Source: Serpula lacrymans var. lacrymans S7.9
Taxonomy: Eukaryota > Basidiomycota > Agaricomycetes > Boletales > Serpulaceae
Direction: 5' to 3'
NCBI RefSeq assembly: GCF_000218685.1
Contig: NW_006763295.1
Coordinates: 2,182,882 to 2,246,881, forward strand
Length of the DNA: 64,000 bases
The first letter of the stretch is position 1. Each line of letters begins with the position of its first letter. Below are positions 22,241 through 33,775 of the stretch, one piece after another. The notes below the pieces were generated by a model. That model was not told the origin of the DNA, did no database searches, and worked only from the letters and a program-made list of their open reading frames with translations. The translations under genes were made by a program, and so were the position numbers.

Positions 22241-24745
22241 ATGAAGTCTCCGGAGATATCTGCCTTTGGGCCATCCGAGGGAACCATGCTGGGCAATATC
22301 AAGGATCGTATCTCTTCCGAAGAGACCCCCGGTCTTCCGCTTCACACCCATGATCACAAGCCTCAGTCGAACGCTCAAGCTAGGTTGTACACACTCTTCA
22401 CATTGTGTATATTCGGGTTCCTTGGAAGGAGCGTATTTTGGACCACCCATCAAGTAGCTTATCAAGGCTCTGAAGAGAGCTTAACACCCTTATCCGGTTC
22501 GCTTCGGAATCCAGCATATCTCGTCAAAGCTGAACATGGCGCTGTTGCATCTGAAAATAGACGTTGCTCAGATATCGGTGTTGGTATCATGAAAGATGGA
22601 GGCAATGCTGTCGATGCAGCTATCAGTGCTGCTTTGTGTACTGGGGTGGTCAATATGTTTTCGTTAGTTCATTCTTTTTTTGTTTTACCGAAATTTCCTT
22701 GGCCTCAACACACTCATAGTTCGGGCATTGGAGGTGGTGGTTTTATGACTGTTCGTATACCACCACCTTCTCCTGGAGGATCTTCCGAAGTCTATGTAGT
22801 AGATTTTCGGGAGACAGCTCCTGCCTCGGCAAGTACAACAATGTATCGCAACAATCCAATGGGGGCTATGTTTGGCGGGTTGGCAAGTGGTGTTCCTGGC
22901 GAACTACGAGGCTTAGAGGAAGCTCACAAGCGCTGGGGGAGTCTACCATGGAGTCGACTTGTTCAACCGAGTGCAGACTTGGCACGCGAGTGGACCGTTG
23001 ATCCAGAATTAGCTAACCGGATAAAGGTGATTAATGATTCGCCTTCTACGGAGTGCTTTTCTCAATACAAGCTAGATGTTTTCCCCTATTATGCTAGGCT
23101 ACCCTGATTGGAAGGCAGTGTTCGCTCCGGAAGGCCATATCCTTCGCGAAGGGGATGCTATAAAACGAACCAACTTTTCGAAGACCCTTACGACTATAGC
23201 CTCAGAAGGTGCTCGCGCTTTTTATGAGGTGCATACAACCTAGTAATATTAACGGGTGGAACTTGCTCACGTTTAATATCACGCCCATTGCAGGGACCAA
23301 TCGCTGACTCGATAATCCGAAAAGTGCAAGAAACGGGAGGTATCATGACACATGCAGATCTTGCCAATTATGCCGTCAAAGTATATCCGGCTTTGCAAGG
23401 TACTTATCGTGGCAAGAAGGTATACACGCCAGACGCGCCTACCTCCGGCCCCGTGCTATTGCATATGCTCAACTTAATGGAACACTATGATCTGATTGGC
23501 GACGGAAGGACGGGTTTGAACGTTCATCGACTCGTGGAGGTTTTGAAATGTATGTCGTAAATATCTCACACCATCTTCCGGCCTAATCCTATACCAATCA
23601 CCGAAGTTGGGTTTGCTGCGCGGTGAGTAATTTCATTGGAGAACTGGATTGCGCTCAACAGATGCGTAGTACGAAGATTTGTGACCCAGCTTTTGACGAC
23701 AAGAGCAGTGATCGCATAGGCAAGATTTCCACAAAGGAATTCGCTGACGAAATATCGACTAACATAACCGACGTAAGCTTGCTATATGCTACTGGCTGCG
23801 TACGCATGCTCAGAAACTTTACGCAGGATCGCACCCACCCCCCGGAATATTACAACCCCGAATTCGATGTCAAAGTTGATCATGGAACAGTATGCCTTGC
23901 TTTCCATCCTACCCAGTGGCTCGCTAATAGTATACTCCTCAGAGCCATACTTCCACAATCGACAAGGATGGCATGGCTGTCTCCTTGACGTCTACGGTGA
24001 ACTTTGTCTTTGGGTCACTAGTACTTGATTCCGAAACCGGTATCATTCTCAACGATGAGGCGAGTAACTAGGCGGTGGAGCGTCCCCCAATAATCTGATT
24101 GAGTTACACATGCAGATGGACGATTTCTCAACACCTGGCATCGCGAATGGATTTGGACTGTGGCCCTCTCCTTGTGTGTGAATTCTGTCATTGTACCTCG
24201 AAATGTGCTTCTAGATCCTTCCTTTTCACACAGACAACTACCCAGAACCCGGTAAACGGCCCTTATCTTCCATGGTACCTACAATCGTCGAGAACGCCGA
24301 CGGCTCATTTTATCTTTCTATTGGAGGCTCTGGAGGTTCCCAAATCTTCGGAGCAGTTTTCCAGACGATGTTGAACCTGGAATGGGGCATGGATGTAAGC
24401 GAAGCGATCGAGTATGGGAGGCTGCATGATCAATTGTACCCGTTGAGAGTAAACGTGGACAACATCTATCCCACAGAACTGGTCGATGCTCTTAAAGAGA
24501 GAGGACACAATGTGACTGGTAATTGGCAATCATTCCTTGCACCACATGACTGCGTGCTAAATTCGCATACGTACTAGTGGTTGACATCAACCGTGTGGCT
24601 GCTGTTGTTCAAGCTGTCGTCCGGCAAGACGGAACAATTTATGGTATGTTTGTGGTTGTATCCACGACGAATTATGGTTAATGTTATTCTATGCTGGACA
24701 GCTGCCAGTGATTCGAGAAAGAATGGTATAGCGTCAGGATACTAA
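22241..24745 (+). CDS. ggt: Gamma-glutamyltranspeptidase, membrane-anchored
   Basis: This is a glutathione-degrading N-terminal-nucleophile hydrolase of the vacuole or cell surface. It transfers or hydrolyses the gamma-glutamyl group. A single N-terminal helix (about residues 50-68) makes it a type II membrane protein. Family blocks are in order: GAVASENRRCSDIGVGIMKDGGNAVDAAIS, GIGGGGFM, DFRETAP, SGVPGELRGLEEAH, PTSGPVLLHMLNLME, FGFAARTKICDP, the autoprocessing site DHGT|SHTSTIDKDGMAVSLTS, YPEPGKRPLSSMVPT and GGSGGSQI. The catalytic threonine codon (23887-23889) is the last codon before an intron. One intron, after the LNDE codons near 24,057, has a GC donor (GCGAGT). About ten exons are needed, and the frame is otherwise intact. 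Confidence 0.9.
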
Positions 24746-25031
24746 TTTAAACCTTGTATATTCTACATTACGCTGTAGCATATTCCAAATGGGTTTCCCT
24801 TGTTTTACTACTGGAGCAATGTGCATGATTACGATTACGATATGCAAACTCATGCGGGGCCCAAGGGTTTGGCGAGCTGTTTGCCGGCAGCCTCATTTTC
24901 AAACAATCGCAAATAAGGTCGTTCATCCACCAACTTGAATGATGTGTACTACAGTATACCGTGACACTACTTAGTACACTACAGCGTGTAGAGGCTGTCA
25001 AAGTGCGTATTTTTTGTGGTTGAACAGCATC

Positions 25032-26620
25032 ATGGACAGCATAGACTGGGACCTCCTTTCCTCTTACGCTGGACTGCTCAGTCTTGCCAGCATATCCATA
25101 TATGCTGGTGCTTTTGGATCCCTACCGGTGGGTCGACTTGTTCAACCTGATTCATGTTAAAATTATGACTAAATGTGCCACAGAAACGTCCACGTAAACC
25201 ACTTTCTACGCCCAAGGTGCCCTTGCAGGAGGAAGATGATGAGGACGAAGATATTCCTGATCGCATGTCCTCAGGCGATGCGTGGCTTTTCCCATTAGTG
25301 AGTCATTTCAGCTTCTGCTGTACATTCCGAAACGCGCGAATTGAAACATCTGTCGGGGACAGGTCGGCTCTATTGCACTATTGGGGATGTATCTCATTGT
25401 CAAATATTTTGGAAAAGAATGGATCAATTGGTTCTTGGGATGGTATTTTTCCGTAGCTGGTGTAGGGAGCGTGTGGAAGGTAAATATATTTCGGTCAACA
25501 TCAGAAAGACAACGCTTACCTCATGTAATTTAGTCTCTTGTTTCTTTCACCAGGTTTGTGGTTGGTAATGACCGGTGGAAAAAATTTGACCGAAATCGCA
25601 TCATGATGCTTAAAGGGCCTAGAGGTATAGTTACCAACGTCTTCCGTCATTTGGGGTTGCAACGCTGATACCGGCGGACATAGAGCTTTTTTCTGTATCT
25701 GCAAGAACCCCCACACTGTTTTTACTCCCACTGGGAGTGCTTCCTTCGTACATCTATTCCTTCTCCAATGCCGATCGCAAATCAGTGCTCATGACGGACA
25801 TTCTGTCCCTTTCCTTCTCACACAATGCTCTGTCGTTACTCAAGATCGATTCCTTCAAGACGGGATGTATCCTGCTCTCCGGTCTATTCTTCTACGATAT
25901 TTACTGGGTGTTCGGGACTGAAGTAGTAAGTCCACGTTTACCGAGCAGGGGTAATAGCATCGCTGAAATCTCTTAGATGGTCAAAGTCGCTACTACTTTA
26001 GATGTGCCTATTAAGCTATTATGGCCAAAGTCGATGGAGTTCTCGGGGGCAAGGGGCTTCACGATGCTCGGACTTGGCGACGTTGTTATACCAGGAACTT
26101 TTGTTGCCTTGGCTTTACGCTATGACTATGATCGATCAATCCGGTCGTCTAGGAACCCCCAAGGATCCTTCAGTAAGCCTTACTTCTATGCAGCCTTGTC
26201 TGCGTATATTGTTGGGCTTGTGACTACCATGAGCGTCATGCACGTGTTTGGAAAAGCCCAGCCTGCATTGCTTTATTTAAGGCAAGTCGATAGCTTCCAC
26301 GTAGTACTTTCTTGAAACTAATTAGTAGGCATCTTAGCCCCGCTTGCATTTTGTCGTTCTTCTTGACGGCGTTTGTTCGCGGAGAGTTCCGAGATGCGTG
26401 GAGTTGGACGGATGAACCTCAGCAGTCGCGGGATCTAGAAGGGAAGAAGCCTAACGAAACTCTGAAGTCTGCCGAAGAACTCAAGGTGCCAGTGGTTAAT
26501 GGGGACGCAAGTGGCACCATCGAGGACAATAAGGGGCAAGATCAAGGCGAGGAAGCTGGAGAAATGTCCGACTCCACCAAGCCCAAGAAAAGACAAAGCA
26601 AGAAGAAGGTCAACTCGTGA
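25032..26620 (+). CDS. Signal peptide peptidase (intramembrane aspartyl protease)
   Basis: This is a presenilin-type protease of the ER membrane that cuts leftover signal peptides and other transmembrane segments. All three signature motifs are present: FYDIYWVF with the first catalytic Asp, LGLGDVVIPG with the second, and QPALLYL, the PAL motif. Several hydrophobic helices precede them, starting with LLSLASISIYAGAFGSLP at the N-terminus. An acidic luminal or cytosolic loop (EEDDEDEDIPDR) follows helix 1. The C-terminus is a lysine-rich tail ending KKRQSKKKVNS; a KKxx-like ER retrieval signal is possible but not exact. About seven exons with GT-AG introns join in frame from ATG 25032. Confidence 0.88.
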
Positions 26621-29465
26621 CCCTTGAGATCACATTAATAATATACCCCTCCTACTCCGCTCTCTGCCTAACTGTGCCAACGTTTAGACGCTGATGCTAT
26701 ACATTGTATTCTTCCGACAAACCTGGGAAGTCGCCAAGGAAATTGGCTGCTGCGGGATTTTGGTCTGACAGAAATACTCAAATTGCAGATCTCCTTCTAT
26801 AGATAATACATTTGTCACACCGTAAAGTTATACCGCGTATAGAATACAGTACCCTCTTGATCATGTAAAGCATTGGCAGGTCAGCGCATGTGCGGCAATA
26901 AAGCCAGATCTAGAAACAAGACCCGGAATCGAAAGTGCAGCTGTCCAGAGTGATATGACAATGTATTTGTATTATTGCCAGTGCCAGGTACGGGGTTAGC
27001 CCCTACAGTGACCCACCCTAGTACAGTACAGTAGTGCTCGCGCGCGCGCGAAGGGACAGTGGCATTACGTGTTACATTTCATGTTCAACATCCGGGAAAC
27101 TGCTGTAAAGAGAGCTCGGTCGATCGAGTATAGTCCGTCTGATGGTGGCGCGGAGAACATCCCGTTGAGGGAGGGGCTATCACGGGAGCATTCATCACGG
27201 CATAGCGAATGCGGAGAGAACACAATGGACGAGAAAACACTCACACACTGTTCGTTATACATAGGCCGGGCCCGTCTATCACTCACGCCGGTACAGTGTA
27301 GACAGCGCACAGGGCCGAGCTACCGAACGCCTTTCGGGCCCTGACGAGTTCTTCTGATGGGGCTGACTGACGAAGGAATGGTACCCATGTCCAAAAAGGA
27401 AGGAGGATGAGATAACATTGGCAATTATAGAGGAGCAGCGAGATCATTGAGTTACTTTATGCGTCAAAAACCGTGGAAGTTGTCATACCGGCAAATAGTA
27501 GTGTATCCGTCGCTATTGGTTGGGCATCCGTTGTTCCTGTCATCTTAATGAGAAACGCGGCGAAGGCAGAAGGCGGGAATGTGGCGCTGATGCCGCTGGA
27601 GTGGTGGATGCAGGGTTGGTGGAGGGGGTTTTCAAGAGCCGCATCGCTATTTCCTCGGGGAGGGCGTCGTGGGTTACTACGCTGAGCAAGATGAGCGTCT
27701 AAAGAGTGGAAAATACACAGCAAGCTGTCCGAGAAGTTGGGACATCACAATCAAACATGCTGCCTTCGAAGTCTGAATCTAAATGTGTAATAGTGTGAGG
27801 GAGTGACTAAACCGTCAGCCCGATTTGCCATAAAATCGGCGAGTGATGGCTGTGAGCAAGAGACGATGGAATGTTAATCGTACCTTGGGGGATCTAGAAG
27901 GAGGCATGCTTGATAGGGACGAACAGGAGTGTCACCGAGTCTATGATTTGAGTATAGTCGTGTGTGCGCTACTCGTGTGATTAGTGCAGTAAATGGAGCG
28001 ACAGTCATGTAGTTGGAGAAGCGTTATTGTACCGCTTTACGGCAAGTTTCCGCAACAATTTACGACATGTGTAAGTTCCGGCCGCGAGCAGTAACCCCAT
28101 TTGCGCAGCAGTGGTGAGAGAGCGTGGGGGTTAGGAGGTCGTAAGAGGACATGAACGAACTAATTAGTGCAGAAGGGTCAACAAAGAGAGAAATGGATCT
28201 AGGACAGATCTGTGAGCTGATGACGGAAAAACTGAAGCAAGGGAGGAAGAAGGCGTCACAAGTTCGAAATTCTGAAGAGAGATTGAGCCTGCATCAAGTT
28301 GTGATTGGTGGCTGTAGCCAGGACCTGCTGGAGACCATGATTAGAAGCATTTGTTGAAACAGTTGTGATGGACACGTTTGAGGCTGAAAGCAGATAAAAG
28401 TAGTGAAGGATCTGGTCAATTGGGAGAGTAGTGAGTGTGAGGGAGTGGTAAGACAATGATTGCTGGGGCTGCCGTAGGAATAACGATCAAGATTTACAAG
28501 GCTCATCTTGAGGTTTGAACCGATCTGTCGGGTCGGTGGGTAAATTGATGGAGAGATGTCAGGTAGAGCAGCGCAAAGAGCTGTTACTGTTCTTGTCTAG
28601 TGCTATGCACGTGGGGGACCAAACTGGGCCGAGTGTGCGAAGAGGACGGGGTGAGGAAGAAAGGTATGGAGGGGCCGTCTGGATAATGGTTCTGGAGAGA
28701 AAAGGGAGGGCAAGGAGGGTGGAGGGGGACAGATTGGAGCGAGGATCTTGGGTCGATGGTTCGGAGGCGGCGGCGAGCAGGGGGCAGGGATTCCAGGTCC
28801 GCGGCTGGATCTGGGCGAAGCGAAGAGGTGTTTCGAGAATTCCCATCGTGTCTGGGATATGCACTGAGAGGCCGCCATCTGATACCGTGTTCTCCTCCTG
28901 GCGAACGCACTAACCACCGTGTCTGGGATATGCACTGAGAGGCCGCCATCTGATACCGTGTTCTCCTCCTGGCGAACGCACTAACCACCTTCCTTGGGGG
29001 ACATGAGGCAGCGAGAGCGCATAGGGGCGTCGCTGGCGTGGGAAAGGCGATATACGCTGGATCATTTTCAGGGCAAATAATATGACGGTGGAGGGGACCT
29101 CGGATACCGCATGGGGACATGTGAAAGAAATGGTGGAGGGAGGGTAATAAATCAGGTCTGTTATGGGGGTGTCTGGGGACGTGGCACGACGGACCGTAGG
29201 TAGGAAATGTCCCTCAACTCGTTCTTCCTTTTCGCTCAGGTGTTCTGCTCTCATTTCATTTCTCTGTTTCTGCGAACCAGCCCTCCTCCTCGTCCCTTTT
29301 TGTCCTCCTTATTTTCTCTTTTTCTCCTACCCGCCACCGCCTTTCTTACAAGCCAATCAGACGATCTGGCTGTCCTTATTACGTGCGTACACATCATCCT
29401 CGTTCTCGTCCCCAACGCGCTCACAGCGATTCCCAGCTCAACCCCAAGCCCATCTTCCTCATTTT
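26621..29465. other. Long gene-poor upstream region and leader of the GATA factor
   Basis: This is 2.8 kb without a supported gene. It contains a 14 bp alternating CG palindrome (27038-27051), a 71 bp tandem duplication (28847-28989) and, from about 29,220, a strongly pyrimidine-rich stretch that looks like the long 5' leader of the GATA factor. An ATG at 29207 opens a frame that overlaps the main start and ends at 29536. A 178-residue minus-strand frame at 28584-29120 is judged spurious. Confidence 0.5.
28847..28989. repeat. 71 bp perfect tandem duplication
   Basis: Bases 28847-28918 and 28918-28989 are identical at an offset of 71. The unit starts CGTGTCTGGGATATGCACTG and ends CGCACTAACCACC. 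It lies about 500 bp upstream of the GATA-factor start codon, so it could double a regulatory site. It may be a recent slippage or an assembly artefact. Confidence 0.9.
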
Positions 29466-32400
29466 ATGGGCCCCCCCTCGTCCCCCGCAAAGTCCTCCTT
29501 CGACGGTGCCACCTCTCGTCCCTGGTCCCCCGCTGACCGCACCACCCCCGCCAACTCCTACCAGCCTCATCTGTCTCTATCCGTCACATCAGAACCACCT
29601 TCTCATCCCACATCCATCTCCACCTCTTCTCACTCTTCCCCCTGGTCTCAATCTCTTCCCCTCCCCTCCACACCCCAGCCCCATTCTCTCCCATTCTCCC
29701 TCCCCCACACCCCACCTCACACTCTTCTCCCAGATATGTCGGAACATCACAACTCCATGCAGCCTTTCTCAACCAGCGAGTGGAACAGCCTCTTCTCTGC
29801 GCCCCTTAATCCAACAGTATTCGCTGCCCTCGCCGCTAACGGTATCTTGGGCCCATCTTCCTCTACAGCTGTCCCCTCTACCACACCACCCCAGTCCGTC
29901 CGTTATAACCCCCATAATTCTCGTCCTCAACAACACAGGCCTCCATCATCCAGCTTCCACCACGATCAGCCACTTTCCTGGTCGCATGACGCATCACACT
30001 ACCCTCATGGTCCTTCTCAACAGAAGCCATCTCTCCCCAGATCTCATTCTTTCGCAGCAGGTTTATCCATCGAGAAGGACAAAATGTCCATGGCTGACAT
30101 ATCTCATTACGCGCAAGCACATCCACGTGTCTCTGACGCTTCTCTCCACCACTCTACAAAAGTTCCTGCTGCGAGACGAAGACCAGTCAGTGTTTCATCT
30201 ATTGTCCTCATTTCCTATAGGCTAATTCTCTTTTCCGTCCCTGTACCAGAACAACAACGATTTGTCGTTATCCTGTGCGGATCCTGTTCCTCATCCGGAT
30301 GGCGGAACTTTGAATGCAAATCACTCGTTTGGTCCCCCTATCCATACTAATTTTTTGCCTCAATCTACTGCGAGCTACACTCCCTACGGGTTCCCTGGCG
30401 AGCATTCAAATATGGGCTTACCTACTTCACTTTGGATGTCCCCAGCATCCACCGCCCCGTCCACTCCAGGCGCATATACGCCCCTATCTCAATTAACTAT
30501 TCCTTCTCACCCTAGCATCTTGCATCCAGAGGTGTCTCCTTTATCTGGATACAAGGACCCCTCGCCGTCAACGACAGGCTCCCTTTCTTTAGAGTCTAAA
30601 TCTACGTTGATGAGCGATTTTTTCTCAGAAGACTTGTTCGGGGTCCCCGGTGTGGATCCAAATCCTAGTACTTATACTTCCCCTCGACTATCTGGCTCAC
30701 CAGATCTGAATTCTGTAGCGTCTTCCGGTGAGGTTGACCCAGAGCAACTTGCTAGAGAAGACCCTCTTGCAACTCAGGTATGGAGAATGTATGCGCGGAC
30801 GAAGGCAACGTTACCACATGCACAGAGGATGGAAAACCTGACGTGGAGAATGATGGCGTTGGCTCTCAAGAAAAAGAAGGAGGACGAAGAGGCCAGAGAA
30901 AGATATGCTGAGAAAAGGTCAGATGTCAAGGCTGAAGAATCCGCAGTTTCATCTGGTCTACCTACCTCCCAGGGCGAAGGTGTCGGATCTGATGATGATG
31001 GTGCAGAGAGAGGAAGGCGGATAGACAAGGGTAAAGCCAAGGTTCAAGTAGTCGGTTTTGATGGCACGAATCAGGACGGCACAGAAGATGACGAGTGAGT
31101 GTTCTCTTATTGCGTCATCTACAGCGTGTTTGACTCCATCTGCGAAGCGTTGTACCTATGGACTGGAGAGCCATGAGTAGATCAAGGTCTCGTATATCAA
31201 TGGACTGGAGGCCCCAAAGCCGGTCTCGTTCACGACCACCCCAGGCCACAACTACTTTTGATCAACACGGGGCTATGTCCGGTCAGCATGAAGGGCGGTA
31301 TCATTTCCCCACAATAGGTGCCGGCCAAGCGATGACCGCTCAAAGGTCGCCAACTGGTCTTGTCAGATTCCCTCCAGGCGATTCTGTGTTGAAGGGCCTC
31401 GCTACTTCGCCAAGTATACCCATCCCTGGTGCCACATCTGCACTTACCATTGCTCGTCACAGTCCTTCATCCTCCTCTGTGCCCCTTCGCTCTGGGCTTT
31501 CTGCTGTATATGAAGGTCGTGTTGACCATGCGCCTGCTCCTTATGATTTATCACACAACACACATGATGATGCATATGAGCATGAGCTGTCAGCATATAA
31601 CACACCATCATTCCACCCCTCTTCTTTACCTTCATTTGGCCTGCATGGCCCAACCACTGCTCCCTCTTCATCTCGTAATCAGACGAGCACTGAACCTTCG
31701 TTCCCAAAACATGTTCGCAAAACCAGTTTCGATCACACGGTTCAGAAAGCTGGTATTTTTGCCGGAGTAAGTGGCAGACATCAGGTCAATGGGAAACCTC
31801 TTTCACCCGATAGTCTTGTGGGACAGAAACGACGAGCAGATGCTCCTCATGCAGAGAGTATGCTGCGTGCTGATCCTTCAAATGTGGGTCAAACGACTCC
31901 AAGACAAGTCGATGTTCAGGAAACAGAGCAGTTTGAGAGCAGTAGCCCATTCCCGTCTACCGCCTTCAATTTCTCTTACTCTCCATATGATGGGATGTTT
32001 GATCTTTCTGGCTCTGGAGCTCATTTAGGTCACGATTATTCTGCTGTACTACACAGTCCAGACGGCAGTCGGTCGTCAGGGGGGCATTACCACGACTCTA
32101 CTCGTTCTTCAGTCAATGGTGTGTCCTATTCATCTACAGTTGGGCCTTCTAGTATCGGTGAAGGCTTATCGGCGGCGGCGGCGGCAGCTACGGCAGCTCT
32201 TGCAGAGGGCTATCCTCATCTTAGCAGTACCAACTTTGGGGGCACCGACGATTCTCAGCTCGACTATCATCAGTTTATGGGTATCGGATATTCCAGTATC
32301 GACAGTACCGTCGGCCTCGCGCAACATCCATTTACAGTCGACCCCACTCACATTCTGCCTGTGGAGCACAACGGAGATGGTTTACCGAGTTTCCATGCGA

Positions 32401-33299
32401 GTCCCTCGAGCGACGGATGGGGCAATGGAGTTAATTCGAGTTCGACTGCTTCTCCTGAGCCATATAACACATCAAATGCTTCTTCGCCTCCCTCTGGGGA
32501 GAGTGCGTTGAACGGCCATCAACCTCGAGTTGCACCACGGAAATTTGCTTCGTCGAAGCGTGCCGCTCAAGATGTCCGAAGAAAGAAATCGCTTCCTGGT
32601 GCGAACACGTCTGTTTCCAATGGAATTTCGAGATCGGCTACTAGTACTCCGGATCCTTTGAATACGGATGGAAGTGGTACGCAGACGGGTAAAGGGGACG
32701 ATGGAGATCAGACTCCTACTGCTTGCACGAATTGTCAGACCACGAACACGCCTTTGTGGAGACGTGACCCTGAAGGGCAGCCGTTGTGTAAGTTTGAGTT
32801 ATTGCATTCATTTTGATTGGCGCCATCTGATGCATGTTTGTAACAGGTAATGCGTGTGGTCTATTCTATGTGAGTGATGATTCAAGCTCTCTTCTAGCGC
32901 TGTGATGCTGAATGAAGGTTTTAGAAATTGCATGGTGTAGTAAGACCACTGTCTCTAAAGACAGATGTGATCAAGAAGAGGTTTGTTTTATGGTTATGGG
33001 AAGTCGTCATCGTCGTTGAATGTCTTTTTGACAGAAATCGTGCATCGGGCGCACCCAATGGCTCTGCTCGCAAGGGTTCATCTACGCTGCCCAAGCTTGC
33101 ATCGTCTTCGACCCGGCCTCGTGCTTCGACGACCAGCACGATGCCAACCGGTTTTGCAGGATCTCGTGTGGCCCCTCCTAATAATCGACTTGGATTGGGA
33201 TCTCCACATGCAGGGTTAGCCATGAAGCGACAACGACGGACGTCCACCGGGCTCGCGCCCACTTCCGCGACCCGGAAACCCAACGAGACAGGTATATGA
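29466..33299 (+). CDS. areA: AreA/NIT2-type GATA transcription factor
   Basis: This is probably the global nitrogen-catabolite activator. The N-terminal half is Ser/Pro/His-rich and disordered. It contains the AreA-specific block [20 protein letters not shown] followed by [10 protein letters not shown] (DUF1752), then [12 protein letters not shown] repeated as [13 protein letters not shown] single class IV zinc finger follows: C-x2-C (CTNC), a 17-residue loop with [10 protein letters not shown], then CNAC, split by two introns, and the basic tail LKTDVIKKR. Exons include 29466-30185, 30250-31094 and 31148 to about 32,789, then three short exons to 33299. The start at 29466 ([11 protein letters not shown]) is preferred over in-frame upstream ATGs, whose translations look like a pyrimidine-rich leader. 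Alternative starts remain possible. Confidence 0.88.
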
Positions 33300-33775
33300 G
33301 AGTGGAAGTCATCTTACGCGAGGCCTTGTGTATATGCTGTAAACGACGGGGGTCCGTAGTAGTAACACAAGTGTTACCGGGCAATCCTTTTTTCGGTATT
33401 GTAGACCGTGATATCTATTTTGTTGTTGTCGGATTGCATGATTGTTGAAGGTTGTACCGTAGATATTTGACATAGATTATTCTCTCTCTGTTTCTTTCCT
33501 GTTATATCTATCCGATACATGCCATACTTTTCTGTATTGCAACGAATATGTTGACCATAGGATATATCGTTATTTTGTAAGAGCGCCTTAATATTGATTG
33601 TACTCACACACCGATATTCCCTTTTTGCGCATGCGCTCATTTTCTACGCGTGAGCACTTTTGTATCATTACCATTACGGACAGCTGGCTGGTACTGCGCT
33701 GGGCATCCTCCATATCCTTTAACCTGCTATATCTCTTAACATCGCTCTTTATCCAATCTGGCCTCGTTTTTTAAG
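33300..33775. other. Short intergenic region with unresolved start of the Sec7 gene
   Basis: The coding frame of the next gene is open back to an AAG acceptor at 33775 and has no ATG. An ATG at 33631 can be joined in phase through a GTACTG donor, which would add about 20 residues. This is plausible but weak. Confidence 0.35.

Noticed and set aside
28584..29120. 178-residue open frame on the minus strand
   Set aside because: Its repeated part comes from the 71 bp tandem duplication and the rest is low-complexity Pro/Ser. It has no splice or promoter support and lies in the control region of a plus-strand gene.
29163..29465. In-frame N-terminal extension of the GATA factor
   Set aside because: The translation is Phe/Leu/Pro-rich, typical of a pyrimidine-rich leader, and does not resemble known AreA N-termini.
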